DNA of 64,000 nucleotides. Source: Aselliscus stoliczkanus. Lineage: Eukaryota; Chordata; Mammalia; Chiroptera; Hipposideridae. The translations under genes were made by a program, and so were the position numbers. The stretch's first letter is position 1, and every line of letters starts with the position of its first letter. The notes beneath the pieces were generated by a model, which made no database searches, was not told the origin of the DNA, and saw only the letters and a list, made by a program, of their open reading frames with translations. The DNA lies in the NCBI GenBank assembly GCA_033961575.1, contig CM066738.1, positions 71,905,478 through 71,969,477 of the forward strand, given 5' to 3'. Shown here piece after piece: positions 1 to 12,420 of the stretch.

Positions 1-1235
1 ACATACAAAAAAATAACTCAAAATTGGTCATAGACCTAAATATAAAACCTAAAAGTATACAACTTCTATAAAAAAAAGTAAGAAAATAACATTTTGACCT
101 TTGGTTAGACAGAGATTTCATACATATAATGCCAAGTACAATCCAGAAAAAGAATAAATTAAGTTGGACTTCATCAAAATTATAAACTTCTGGTCTACCA
201 TAGGATGAACATACAGGTCACAGACTGAGAAAAATATATTTGCAAATCATATATCTAATGAGGGAATTGTAGCCAGAATATAGCTGGTTGTCCAGAACAG
301 AATATCAGTTCAAATTTAAACTTACCTAAAAAATCAATAATTCTAATGTAAGTTTAAAAAATAGTCTAAAAGGGGAATATATAAAGAACTTTCAAAACTA
401 TAAGAAAACAAATCCAGTAGAAACTTAGATCAAATATTTAAACAGACACTTCACCAAACAATATAGACTGATAACTAATAAGTACATGAAAAAATACTTA
501 GCATTATTGTCCATTAAGGAAATAAAAATTAAAATCACAATGAGATGACTATGACAAGTGTAGGTGAGGATGTGAAGAACTGGAACTCTCATATACTGCC
601 GTTGGGAAGGGAAAAATGATACAGACATTTTGGAAGACAATTGACAGATTCTTTAAAAGCTGAACATACTCCTATCATGATCAAACCATTCTGCTTCCAG
701 GTGTTTACCCAAGAAGACGGGGAATACTATATAATCCATCCACAGACATGTGCATGACTGGTTAAGCAGCTTTATTTGTAAAAGAAAAATTAGAAAGAAC
801 CCAAATTTTCATCCACAGATGAATTGATTAACTGTATTATTTTCATACAATGGGATACTACTCAACAAAAAGAGGAATAAATTATTAATATATGCTACAA
901 CTTGGATGAATTTCAACATGCATCTGCTGAGTGAAAGTCAGACAAAGGGTATATACAATAAGATTCCATTTATATGAAATTCTAGAGAATGTAAACTATA
1001 GTGACAGAAAAAAGATAAATAGTGGACTGGAGATGGGTTGGGTCATGGAGAGGTGGAGGGCAAGGATATCAAAAGGACAGAAGGAAACATTTTAGGATAA
1101 TGGATAGGTTCACTACCTTGATTTGTGGTGATGGTTTCACTAGTTTATACATATGTCAAACCTTATAAATAGTACATTTTTGTGCAGTATTTTATATATA
1201 TCAATTATACCTCAATCAAACTTTATTTTTTTTTA
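1..1235 (+). mobile_element. L1 LINE, sense 3' end (ORF2 tail plus 3' UTR), 5'-truncated by window
   Basis: The plus strand matches the remembered course of the mammalian L1 ORF2 C-terminal region: the 'aacttctggtctacc' stretch, the ORF2 tail around 440-600 (antisense reading frames there are shadows), then the 3' UTR ending near 1200-1235 in 'ctcaatcaaactttatttt'. The reading frame is broken by many stops and indels, so this is an old, dead copy. It probably continues upstream of the window. Subfamily not assigned. Confidence 0.75.
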
Positions 1236-3639
1236 AGTTTAAGATAAAAATCATCCATAAATAATGCTCCTAACATTTAGCCCTTGACCTTGGACAAGAT
1301 GGCTTCTCATACATAATTCTTTTCAGAGGAAGCAACATCTCCTTCACTTCTGGTGGTAAGCCAAGCGGTGAGCAAATGCTTTAATCATAATAATAGCTGT
1401 AGTCTTAGCCCTTGGCTCATAGGAAGTGCTTAATATGTGTGTCACAATATTACTTTGTGTTTAGTAATTATATGGGCCTAAAAAATTAAGAACTGTAAAA
1501 ATTATATTTTCCAATAAGTTTTGTTTAAGAGGCAATATCTATGAAGAACACTACACATGGCAAGAACATGTATTTCTGTCAAATACACAGAAGAAAGCAC
1601 AGAAGAAAGGCCCTCACTGCAAAGGGTCCTAGAGCAATGATTCAGCCAGTGAGTCATCTGGGCTCTCAAGGCCCAGAATCTGACTTATGCCAGAAGCCAT
1701 CTACCTCAAAATGCTAAGCAGGGCAAAATCAAAACAGCTGGGAAAATGCTCGCCTCTGGTGGAAAAGCTGCATGTAAATTGGGTACTAGAAGGAAAGCAA
1801 TTGAACTCATGCAAACACAACTGAACTAAAAGTGGATATTAAAGAGAGCTGCTCACACCAAATATTTAGTAGCTACAATTTTCATTTGTACTGCTGAGTT
1901 CAATTCACAAAAACTACAATAACGTTTATTTAACATCTGTTATGTGTCAACAGTGTGGTAGTCATCTCCAATGCTGTTAAGCATTAGAATAAATTATAGA
2001 AGGCAATTAAATCTTTCCAAGATGTTTTTATCTTCTGGATACAGAATATGTCTATACAAAATGATCTCCATGCAGACCTTTCAAGAGATAAAGAAATGGA
2101 AAAGATCACCAGCTAAGGTGCTTCCTTGTCTATGACTTTTTATAATCAAACTTTCATCTCCATCTTGCCTCACATAAAATATTCGTAGTCCACTATGTCA
2201 TTTTCGCCATGTCTTGCCCAGTAATTTAACATGAACAATCTAGAGGTTATGTGGAGTATTTGGCTACCTTGGTTGAATAAAGTCACAATAAATGGGAGAA
2301 ATGTATTTGGAAGTTCTTCCCTACAAATGAAATTCTATGGTCATTATTCATTAAATAAATAGTTACTGAGTTCCTACATTGTCGTGGGTATGTGCAATAG
2401 TAAACAAAACAGACATATGTTATCTGCTCTCATGAAGCCGACAGGGAGAGCGTAGACCCCAAAATAAAGATATAGTTGTATATAAATATGTAATTACACA
2501 TGGCAATAAGCTGAAAGATGTGTGTATAGTAGATGGCAGAGAAAGCACAATATATTGCCTTGCTGCAATGTTAGTTCTCTCCAGAAATAAGGAAGGCATT
2601 GCCCCACTGCTCACTAATTGTAGCAGCTTTTCTGTGTTTTCAAATTAGCAGTAATTATGTGCACTTGACATTTCTGTGCTTGGAGAGCAGCAACCTGCTT
2701 AACAAGCATGGCTTGCTTCTCCCTCAGCAGAACTATAGAGTAATTGGCAGGCAGGCCAGACCGACGTGCCACACACAGAGCCAGAGCCGCAGCCAAGCAC
2801 TTTAGGCAGAAAGACTGGGCTCCTGGGTATGCAGGACAAAAAAGCCTGCCCAAGCTGCATCAGTTTTTTTTCTAATCCTGCTTACACATATTGGTGAACC
2901 ACAATTGCATATGCAGGTTCTGAGCAAAATTGGGGAAGAGAAAGGAGAATTTGCTACAACAGTGGCAGAAGTCTGAGTTACTTTCAGGTTCCTTTTGTGT
3001 CTCTCCGGAATACCTGGTCCCCCTGCAGCTTATCCACTGCATCAATGGGAAGAACCAGCCTGCCACTAGCTCAGAAAGGCCAAGTCCTAAGAATCCTCCA
3101 GTCCTTCTCCTAAGAAATCCCTGTTGTGATAAGTGATTAATGAGACAGCATGAATGATAAGAAGAATCAAACTGTTATAGCATTTTGTTTTTATCATGCA
3201 TCTCATTGCACTAAGTTAATCTTTGATGTTTTAATATCACTGGTGTAAACTGAGGATGTGATAAAAGGCCTTTCATTATGAAATGAACAAGAAGTATAAT
3301 TGAAAGAAATGCTTCCAGATGAATATCATAAGATAGGATAAGACTTTCTCAGCACCATTCTTAAAATCTCTGCTCTTATTTGAACAAAAACCAGATGATA
3401 AAGCAGTTCTATGGTATTCCATGGAAGGTCAGTGGTGAAAGACATGCTTTAACATCAGGTTAGCAGAAAATATCTATGGTCATATAATGTCTACATATAT
3501 TAGAGTGTAATATATCTATCAGTAAATGCCCACTGCACTGGTAAGGACTCTAATTATTGTGAAGCATGTGGCCTCTTTTGACATCAAATAATTTAGTAGA
3601 CCCCCACTTACCGTTCTTGTACTTTTACTTGGCTGAGAA
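1236..3639. other. Intergenic, no gene recognised
   Basis: No splice-flanked open frame, RNA gene or young repeat was recognised. The overlapping short frames around 2599-3136 lie in ordinary non-coding sequence and look like chance. Roughly 2340-2480 resembles the common ancient repeat seen near 'ttcaacaaatatttattgag' motifs in mammals, but I cannot name it. Confidence 0.5.
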
Positions 3640-3884
3640 TACAGAGGGTGCCAAAAAAAAATGTATACACATTTTAAGATAGGAAAACGATATTAAAATT
3701 GTAATACTTAATACATACCAATAATAAAAGATGAATACAAGTCACAATTAACTTCTGTAATTATAAGAGGTGTTCAAAGTGGTTACCATCAGCATCCAGA
3801 CACTTCTGATTATGGCGAGCTACTGCTTGAGCAATGTTTACCTAAGTATCCACTTGTATACACACTTTTTTGGCACCCCCGCTA
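3640..3884. mobile_element. Non-autonomous Tc1/mariner-like MITE, copy 1 (about 245 bp)
   Basis: Both ends carry the same inverted terminal sequence: the left end reads 'gggtgccaaaaaa' followed by 'tgtatacac', and the right end reads 'tgtatacac' then 'ttttttggcaccccc'. The outermost bases are consistent with a TA target. A second copy with the same ends and interior lies at 31386-31621. On the minus strand the interior encodes the relic peptide HNQKCLDADGNHFEHLL, which resembles the C-terminal tail of IS630/Tc1/mariner-class transposases, so the MITE is probably a deletion derivative of such an element. Confidence 0.75.
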
Positions 3885-4057
3885 TATAAAATGACCCAAA
3901 AAGTCACTATGAATTTCAATTCAAGTTGTATGCAGAACAAAGTGTAGTCCTCCAGCTGTGAGGTTTGGACTTTGTCTTCCACTATCTTTGAGTGAAATGG
4001 CAAATCAAAGTTCACATTCATAAATCTTTAAGTAATGTCACAATTAGAAATACCATT

Positions 4058-4532
4058 CTGGATAATTTTTTCTTTTCTTTAAGATTTATTGGGAAACTAG
4101 GGGAGGGGAACAGCGTTGGGGAATCAGAGAAGGGGAACAGACAAGTTGCTGTCCTTTTGTTCTTCAGTCTAATTGTGGAGGATGTTGCTTCACTGGCCCA
4201 TGTTGGTATTATCGTTGCTCTCTTCCCGGGGGTGAGGCAGATCAGTCGCCAGCCTCTGGACGGCCGCTCATGGCGGCTCTTGGCAGCTCATGCCAGCTGC
4301 CGGCCACTCACAGTAGCTTATGGCAGCCCACTGCAGCAGGGGCTGCATCCTATGCGTTGCTGGCGACTCACAGTAGCCAGCACCAAGTTGAGCTGTTGTT
4401 CACCATCTTAGCTGTAGAGTGCAGTGTCACTGGCCTTCATATATGGGATCCGAACTGGGGCCCTGCTGCTCAGAGCTGGAGTCCCAAGCCAGCTCTTAAC
4501 CAAAGCGCCACTAGGCCGGCCCCTGGATAATT
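4058..4532 (-). mobile_element. tRNA-headed bat-type SINE, long form, with target-site duplication
   Basis: The SINE body spans about 4068-4522 in antisense: T-rich tail side 'aagatttattgggaaacta' on the left and the tRNA-derived head ending 'aggccggccc' on the right. It is bracketed by a 10-bp direct repeat 'ctggataatt' at 4058-4067 and 4523-4532, the signature of LINE-mediated insertion. The same long form recurs at 39208, 41489 and 59804. Open frames across it (3992-4411, 4270-4530) are repeat-derived. Confidence 0.85.
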
Positions 4533-5487
4533 ATTTAAAGGCACAACATATTATAAACTAAATACCATTTGGTACAAACAATATACACCAGTTTAATTAT
4601 CTTGGGAACTACAATGGGAAAGGACCCAGTTTGACATTAGAGGGCTTGGCAATTCATATGACACCACCAACGATCAGCCTAAAAGCTACATATTAGTGTT
4701 AAATGAACAGTTACGATTAACAAAGCTTTCACATCTGCGATACAGCTGGAGAAATTCACTTGGAAAGCATTTAAAGCTGCTAGGCCCATGAAGTTCTGAA
4801 ACAATATGAAGCGATGGCAATAAAATAGCAAGAAGTAAAAAGGTAAAATCAGGGAAGCAATCAGGGCAAAAGGTATTCTATTACTTTCAGGATCAGTCCT
4901 TAGATATTTTGGCTGAAGATACAAAAGGAAAAATAAATATATCTTCCTCAAGAACTTTATTTTGTGTGGTGGTTTTAATTTGTTTACAATAAGATGATAG
5001 AGAAGAAAATTATGGAAAAGAAACTAATTATAGTCACGAAAGGAAAGCAGCCTGTAGCTCTAAAATCTTTGTGAGAAAACCCACCAGAGTGGTTGGCAGA
5101 TGTTTTTTACAAATACTTAGGGAATCTATTATGAACTTCAAAGAGAAACCCAAGAGAGCATTTTGTATTTGTCCAGGAACCTGGAGAAACAATGAAAAAT
5201 GAAACCCACAGTTTCAACACCATGTGCCCCCCCACCCTCACCCCGCCCATGCACTCTGTATTGCTGGGCTTATCCCCACACACAGATTTAATGGTAGGTA
5301 CTGCACTACTCAGGAAATATCATCCACCAAACCACTTTGGAGGCTTTAAGAAAAAAAGCCTCATCACTATGCAACCAATGCTGGCACTCCTAGCCCTGCT
5401 GTACATTGGATGGCTGTTTCTACTGACTGATGCTCAGCTGATGAAAACACAGTGGCAGCAGAAGCTATGAAATGACTTATTACTGTA
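4533..5487. other. Intergenic, nothing recognised
   Basis: Unique-looking AT-rich sequence. The antisense frame at 4679-4951 and the frame at 5192-5470 show no recognisable domain or splice context. A short C-rich run lies at 5226-5240. Confidence 0.5.
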
Positions 5488-5610
5488 GACCTCAGCCTTG
5501 GCTGCACTTAGCCATCACCTGGGACCTCTGCAACATGCAGATGCCTGGACTGCCTCTCCCCCATTCTGATTTTATTGATTTGGGGAGGAACCTGGGCATC
5601 AGGATTTTTC
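5488..5610 (+). mobile_element. MER5A-type hAT-Charlie element, first part
   Basis: The sequence runs 'cttggctgcacttagcc', 'atcacctgggacctc', 'gggcatcaggattttt', the order remembered for the MER5A/MER5A1 consensus. The element stops at 5610 where an antisense L1 begins, and its expected terminal part resumes at 6561-6612. The two parts therefore form one older insertion interrupted by a later L1. Confidence 0.65.
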
Positions 5611-6560
5611 TTTCTTTCTTTTTTAAAAATAACTACTGATTCAGAGGAGGTTGCAAAGTTTCCCCTAATGGTTACATCTTACATAACTGAAGTTACAATA
5701 TTAAAACCAGGAAATTGACATTGGTACAATGTGTGGGCATAATTCTGTGCTGTTTTCCTATTCACATTGGTGTATAACCATTACTGCAATGAAAACACAG
5801 AACTATTCCATCATTGTAAAGATCGCCCTTGTACTCCTTTATGGCATCACCTACCCACCTCCCTAGCATTCCCACAAACACTAATCTGTTCTTCATCTCT
5901 ATAATTTTCTCATTTCAAGAATATTGTATGAATGGGGTTATCCAGTATGCAATCTTTTGAGACTGGCTTTTTCACTCATCATAATGTTCTTAGGATCTAT
6001 CTAAGTTGTATCTGTCAATAGTTCATTCCTTCTTATTGCTAAGTTGTATTCTGTGACATGGATTACCGCAGTTTTTTTAATATTCACCTGTTGTAGGATA
6101 TTTTGGTTGTGTACAGCTATTACAAATAAAGCTGCCATGAACATCTATATAAAAGCTTTTGTGTGAACATGAGTTTTCATTTCTCTGGAATACATGCCAG
6201 GAGCGCAGTGGCTAGGTCATATGTCAAGTATATGTTTAGTTTTTTAAGAAACTGCCAAACTATTTTCCAGAGTAGCTGTACCATTTTATATTCTCATCAG
6301 TAATGTATAAGAGATCCAATTTTGATACATTCTTTCCAGCATTCGGTATTATCACTATGTTTTATTTTAGCCATTTTAATAGGTGTACAGTGGTATCTCC
6401 TTGTGGTTTAATTTTCATTTCCTTCATGGCTAGTGATGTTGAATATCTTTTCATGTGCCTTTTCATTGCCATCTGTGTATCCTCCTCAGTGAAATGTCTC
6501 TTTGTGTCTTTTGGTCATTTTCTAATTGGATTTGGGCATGGTGGTAAGGGGAGGTGGTTA
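5611..6560 (-). mobile_element. Antisense L1 LINE fragment, 5'-truncated, inserted into MER5A
   Basis: Antisense L1 3' region: 'attgctaagttgtattctg', 'aataaagctgccatgaac', 'atgtgccttttcattgcc' follow the reverse-complement order of L1 ORF2 C-terminus seen in other copies here (37385-39960, 62530-64000). The open frame at 6303-6566 is antisense noise. It interrupts the MER5A-type element, so it is younger than that element. Confidence 0.75.
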
Positions 6561-6612
6561 TTTTAAAAGTTCCCTGGATGTTTCTCATTTGCAGCCAAGT
6601 TTGGGAATCACC
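6561..6612 (+). mobile_element. MER5A-type element, terminal part
   Basis: Contains 'ttttaaaagttccctgg', 'tctcatttgcagccaag', 'tttgggaatcacc', which is the expected inverted terminal segment of the element begun at 5488. Confidence 0.6.
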
Positions 6613-7257
6613 GCCTTCTTATAACTTCTCTACATGATATACTCTAAACTTAAGCTGATGCACCTGTGCTAACCTTAGAATGAGGCCTGTATGGGCAGAA
6701 CTGGTTAATTCAAAATGTCTGCAGTCCAAGGGAGGGAACTACAATGTTTTCCATGAGCACAGGTTGTTTGCATACACTCACCACAGGGCTGGGGGCTGGG
6801 AGTGTGCCTGAGACCTCAGATAATAATTCTGGAAATGTGGACCAAATACCTCCTGTCTCAGAATCATGGTGTATATGCATATGTGTGTAAAATAGTAATT
6901 CCCATGTCCCAAACCTCAGCCCTATGAAATCAGAACTTTTAGGAATGGGGCCTAGAAGTCTGTATGCATGGGCCAGGTTGTTCCTGTGCTCTCAAAACTT
7001 TGAGGCTTAACCTTTCTCAGGGAAGACGAGGGGCCCAACTCTCCTCTGCTGGAACTTATCTTCAAGGCACAAGTGGATGCCATTCAATTAAGAAATTGGA
7101 TTCAAGGGGACTTCTGTTGAGACACTTTGGGGCGCAGAAACTTGTGTTCTCTTCAGAGACGTGGGCAACAGAGAGAGCTAGGATAGCATGTTTACCTACT
7201 TCCCAACTGGTCTTCTAGAAGCATTTCTCACATATAATCACACGTCTGTGTTGAGAA
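6613..7257. other. Intergenic; possible weak MER5-like fragment near 6895-6970
   Basis: Nothing coding recognised; the 84-codon frame at 6964-7218 has no identifiable domain. The run 'aacctcagccctatgaaatc' near 6911 resembles part of a MER5-class consensus, but the match is too short to be firm. Confidence 0.35.
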
Positions 7258-7480
7258 GGAATCATTTGTAGTAACCAATAATGGTAACAACAATAATTAA
7301 TAATTACAGAGCACTAATTATGGGCTAGGCTTCTCTCACACACTAGCTCTCTTAATTCTTATAACAACTTAGAGAGAGGTTATTATAATCTCCCTTTCAT
7401 AGAAGAGGAAACTGAGGTTCAGAGAGGTCTGGTCATTTTCCCAAGATGATAAAGCTAGAAAATAACAGGGCTGTTTTTCC
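7258..7480 (-). mobile_element. MIR SINE, antisense
   Basis: Contains the antisense MIR core: 'gagcactaattatgggc', then 'agaagaggaaactgaggttc' and 'gtcattttcccaagatgat', matching the reverse of the conserved MIR segment ending in the 'ctcagtttcc' motif. Diverged as expected for an ancient mammalian SINE. Confidence 0.75.
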
Positions 7481-9162
7481 TTCTGGAATTCCCACTTATT
7501 TTTGTCCTTGGTTGACCCAAACTCTAGTTATTATTATTATTTTTTTAAGGCCTACTTCAAATTCATCTTTTTTTTTAAAGGAGATATAAGAATTTCTATT
7601 TACAAGGCTCTGAATAGCCCAACCAGTCACCATTTGTGCACTGGAATAAATGCTATGCTGAAGTTGTATTTTCAATTTTTCTTTTGGTGTAGTGCTGCGA
7701 TGTGAACTGTAAAGGTCAAGCTGGTTCTAAACAGAGTGAAGCTCTCAGGAGCACTGAAGTGATAAACTACTGTACAATGTTACAAATTATTTCCATCCTG
7801 CTACTCAGGAACCTGTAATTATGGGACAATAAACCACACCCTTTAAATACACTCTGGTGGCCCTAGCCTCCATTTACACATCCATCTTTACATGGCTGGT
7901 TCCGGTGAAAATCCTTTTGTTTTCTAGCTGACATTCTGAATCATCTTGGATGATTGCCTCAGATCTCTGAGTAGCTTAAACATAATTGATGTTCTTATAA
8001 TATACCCAGTCCCTTTGTTTATAATTCCTGGTCGCCTGCCATTTTATGTCTTTGAGCCTCAGGTAAGTTGAGAGCTGTGGACACAGGGGTATGTTGAAAT
8101 GGTTTCCTCCTTTCACTTCCCAGTTTCAAATACAAGACTTCTTCCAGGGCCCCTGCCTTTGGGGATTAAAATAAATACCAAACAGAGCCCAAGGTAAAGC
8201 GTAAGGTGTAAGGCTCTATCCCAGAGTGGAAGAATGAGAGGAAAAGAGAAGTGAGTCAAGGGAGGAAAAGAGAAGTGAGTCAAGGAGAGAGTGAGAGCAA
8301 ATGCACAGTGATTTGTGACTGTGCTGGCCATGTGACACAAAAGCCATGCTTTCTGGGTAGGCCAAATGGAAATACCACTTCCGAGAATTGTTGGTCACAG
8401 GGAGAGGGGAGAGGAATTTATTTGCTGGTTTTCCTCTGTCTCCTTACTCTCACTGGTCAAAGCTGGTTCCACAGAGATTCAGCTCTCCCTCAATTTGAGT
8501 TGTCAGCTGGCCCTTGCAAAAAGCTGTGGGAGAGCCATATACTATGACCCCAGCAAGGTGGCAAGGTGCTTCCTCTGAATCTGTAAGTGGTGGGGAAAGC
8601 CAGTGACTCTGCAAGTCTCCTCAGAGGCCTGGGCCTGGGTTGCAAAGCCTTTGCGGCTCCCTGGTAGTAGGCCCAGCAGAAGCTGTACTAGAGGTGGTCC
8701 TTGGCCCACACACTGGAGGAGGCTGTGTCTACAGATGATGGCAGAGATAAGACCACAGTGGGAAGCTGGGGCTCTTCCTGGCAAGCAGTGGGAAGATGGG
8801 GCCATGCAGATCTGGGGAGGCACAGAACTCAAGTCCAATCCAATATCCTTTCCAATTCTAATGCAATATTTGAGTATCAGTCAGGGTTCTTGATCACAAG
8901 CCACAGGCACACACTCTAGCTTTCTTGAGCCAGAAAGGAATTTATTGGATGAACATTTATGAGCTCTCAGAGACTGAAGAATGGGTCTTACAGAATAAGC
9001 AATGAGAGCTGCATCACCAGGCAGCAGAAACTGTGGTCCATACACCCCTGTCACAGTGCAGAACCCTCCCTCTACCACAGCCCAACATCACTGCCTCCAC
9101 ATGAGACTAAACACCACTGGACATACCTCAAAAACAGTAGAGGGGGGTTAATGCTTATTGTG
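7481..9162. other. Intergenic, no gene recognised
   Basis: Low-information AT-rich runs near 7530-7580 and a 24-bp tandem duplication at 8238-8285. Several overlapping frames on both strands between 8113 and 9168 (60-98 codons) lack splice context, domains or a consistent frame, so I treat them as chance. Confidence 0.5.
8238..8285. repeat. 24-bp perfect tandem duplication
   Basis: The purine-rich unit beginning 'gaggaaaagagaagtgag' occupies 8238-8261 and is repeated exactly at 8262-8285. It looks like a local replication-slippage duplication. Confidence 0.9.
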
Positions 9163-9592
9163 GCTTGAATTATGTCCTCCCCTTCCCAAATTCATATGCT
9201 GAAGTCCTAACCACCTCCACTACCTCAAAATGTAATTTTATATGGAGATAGGGTCCAAATAAATTTGGAGATCCCTATCCCCTTTGCAGAGTTGAAATGA
9301 GGTCATTAGGGTGGGCCCTCATCCAATATGACTGCTGCCATTATAAGAAGGGGAAATTTGGACACAGAGACATACAGAGGGAAGGTAATGTAAAGAAATA
9401 TAAGGAGAAGACAAGCCAAGGAGAGAGGCCTTGGAGCAGATCATTACCATACAGCCCTTAGGAGGAACCAACCCTGCCAACACCTTGATTTTAGATTTCT
9501 GCCTTCCAGGACTGAGAGATAATAGACTTCTGTTGTGTAAGCTATGCAGTTTGCGGTGCTTGTTTATGGCAGCTCTAGCAAACTAATACAAT
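9163..9592 (+). mobile_element. MaLR (MLT1-like) solo LTR, sense
   Basis: Starts 'tgtggcttgaattatgtcc' and ends near 'agcaaactaatac', with the internal order 'ttcatatgctgaagtcc', 'tggacacagagacatacag', 'ccaaccctgccaacacc' known from MLT1-class LTRs of the ERVL-MaLR group. It is a solo LTR relic with no internal retroviral genes beside it. Confidence 0.75.
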
Positions 9593-9879
9593 GCTGGAGA
9601 GCCAAGAAGAAAAAACAGAAGCAAGCCTTCACCAGCTTGTTGAACTCATTGTAGATTGCTAATGCTCTTTGATGCGCATTATTCCATCTGGCAGGACTGA
9701 CTTCATGGTAGGAGAAATGTATAGTCACGCAGGGCTCTGCTCTCAGAAGCACCTGGCACTTGGTTTAATGCTCTGCTCTTGCCATCTTGAAATTCTTAAT
9801 ACTTTTTAAAACATGGAGCCCCCCCATATTTTCATTTTGCATGGGGCCCCACAAATTATGAGGCTGGTCCTGTCACCTG

Positions 9880-10025
9880 GTTATCACAACAAACCTGTGA
9901 GGTAAACAGGGACTTTAATCATTATTTGTGTTTATTGATGATGAAACTGAAGCTGAAAGAAGTTAAGCAACTGATCAAGGTCAACAGAACTACCCGAAGT
10001 TGAATCAAGAACTGAGGTTTCTGGG
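9880..10025 (-). mobile_element. MIR SINE fragment, antisense
   Basis: Antisense MIR core: 'aacctgtgaggtaaac', 'gatgatgaaactgaagctg', 'agaagttaagcaactgatc'. Diverged and truncated. Confidence 0.65.
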
Positions 10026-11530
10026 GCAATGACTTCTGTGTTCCATCTAATTTTGAGATTCTGTATCTCTAGAACTCATCTAGAAAGCGAGAGAATTGGG
10101 AGAAAACCATTACTCCGTTGCCTAGCCTATACCTAGTTATCTTGACTGAAGTTTCACATGTGAAACCAGGTTCAGTATCTTCTGGATGACCCTTTTCTTC
10201 CTAGTTAAGAAGTTCCTCCACCAGCCTCAGCTGGTGATATTATCTTTTTTATTGATCTTCTCTAGACTACTTTTACCTGTGTTTCTGTTAGACACTATCT
10301 CTGGAGAAGCAGAGTGTTTGCCTGCCTGGGTCCCAGGTCCACCTGGCTTGGGTTCAAATAGAAACTGCTGACCTCAGGCCAGTGGATTGTGCCCTTGGTC
10401 AAGGACCTTGAGAAATAACTTCAGGAATCAATAAACCTCCTCATTGGTTCTAGATATTCAGCCTCTTGGCTTTTCTGGGATAAACCAACTCTTCTCATCT
10501 GTGTATTATGGACTTTCCCATCTCTCCCTCCTCTGTCCTCTCTCTTCCCTCCTCCGTCCTCTGTCCTCGCTTTACTGATGCTCTTCCATCAGGCCAATCG
10601 TCCTGGTCACTTTGATTTTTCCTACATTTTCCCTAAGCCCCTGTTCTATAAGTTTTCTTATAATTTCTCAGTTCTTCATAGCTCTGACCCCAGCATCATC
10701 AACATATCCTGAAGATTCTCAAGTCAGTTACATCATCAGTGTCCTAAAGACACATATAACAATGTTGTGCTTAATTTATTATTGGGTTCCACTCAAACAG
10801 ATCAATTTACAAATCCACCAAAATTTCTGGAAGAGGTTTTGGGGTTTTAAATTTTTTCTTTACTACAGAATGGAACATTGGAGGGGAAGTGTGCAGTAAT
10901 TATATTTTGTTTTTGCTTATTCATCCTCTGAGGTAGACATAAGTTGTGTGCCTGCAATCCTTTCTTTGGAATTCCTTTCTTTCTCCCACCCCATTCTGTG
11001 TGGGTCTGGTAGGGCTGTTAGCGAGGTGCTCTACCCTCCTCACTGCCTCCCTATATGACTTAGGCTGGCCTATCAGAGCATTCTATCCTCCAATGACTGT
11101 GTCAGGGAATGCCATGTGGTGTTGCAAGCAACACCAATCAGAATCATCCTGGACAATGGGTATATGGACACTGGAGAGGAAAAGTCTCACTTCTTGTAGA
11201 AAAGGGTGAGCATGGAGACCAATGCTCATGAGAAAAACTAAAAGTGGGGAGTGGGATCTAGCTTTAGAAATTACAACTTGACAAGATCTTTAATGCTGAT
11301 TACTAGCTTGTAGAATCAATACAGTTTGAATTGAGCAGCATCCATTTAGAGTTACATGGGCTTGTGGTGTTAGTGAAAACTCATATCTGGCAAAGAAGTG
11401 CCTTGAATTGCTCATACTCTAGAGCAATGCTTCTAGATGGGGGATAGTACCATTCTGAGGACTTTTCTCTCTCTTTTTTTAATGTATGTGGGTTTCTGAG
11501 TTGTTACAATACTTGGGAGATGCTTTTAGC
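10026..11530. other. Intergenic, no gene recognised
   Basis: A pyrimidine-rich patch with repeated 'tctgtcctc'-like words lies around 10505-10570. Frames at 10186-10371, 10612-10899 and 10946-11209 show no domain or splice context. Confidence 0.5.
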
Positions 11531-11800
11531 ATTGGGAGGTGAGAATGCCAGACTATTGCAAAATCCTGCAAAATGAAGAATTGTCCTATTATGTGCTCTC
11601 CCACTGCATCAGAGGAAAAGGCCAAACTGTAAAGAGAATCAGAGTCCTGGTATCACTGAGTGAACACATGTGTCCAGGCCTGCAGATTCCTGTCATCCAC
11701 CCTCCAGCTGCACTTTTTCCATTAAAGCTCATTTGAGTTGGGTTTGGTCACTCACAACAGAAAGAGAACTGATAATTTCACACACTGGGGAGTAAAAGCG
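11531..11800 (+). mobile_element. Possible LTR fragment, unassigned
   Basis: The end of this stretch ('cattaaagctcatttgag', 'ttgggtttggtcactcac', 'agagaactgat') has the polyadenylation-to-LTR-end look of several old mammalian LTRs. No family could be assigned from memory, so this is tentative. Confidence 0.3.
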
Positions 11801-11877
11801 CTCTGGTTTTTCGGTAATTGCCTCTTATGAGTCTCTAGTCTTCTTCACATTAAATTAGCCCTTCATGTTAAATCAGA

Positions 11878-12420
11878 TGAGTCTTCCATCTACCCACCAA
11901 TCTGACTGTGTCATTCCCATGACTAAATTCCTTAATGGCTCCTCGTTGTCTGCATACTCCTTAGCAGGCATAGAAAGTCCTCAAGCCCTGACTCCTCCCC
12001 ACCTCCCAGCCTCATCCCTTGCCACTTCCTGCCTCATACTCTACCCCCTAGAACAACTGCACTGTTTGAAGATTTCTGCTGTTTCATATGTCCATGCTAT
12101 TGCTCATGCTGGTCTCTCTACCTGGAATATACTTTCTCCTTCTTTCTTCCAGACTTAGTTCAATTATCAAATCTCTCACAATCCCCTCCATGAGCCCCAG
12201 GTGGACTAATGCCCCTCCTCTGTGCTCTCAGAGCACACAGCATATACCTCTATCTTATGACCCTTTTATACTAGATTATCTGTTGGCGTGTCTGTCTCAC
12301 CCACTAGACTAGAAGATTCTCAGATTCAGGGGTTATATTTTCTTCAACTTTTGTCTTCCACTGCACCTAGCATGCAGTGGTTGGCATATTGTAGGTCCGT
12401 GAAGAAGATACGATTGGACT
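11878..12420 (+). mobile_element. L2 LINE 3' fragment, sense
   Basis: Follows the L2 3' region over about 540 bp: 'aatggctcctcgttgtctgc', 'gccacttcctgcctcatac', 'gctcatgctggtctctctac', 'tcacccactagactagaag', 'cctagcatgcag'. The two frames reported here (11865-12158, 12088-12312) are therefore L2-derived non-coding sequence. Confidence 0.75.
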
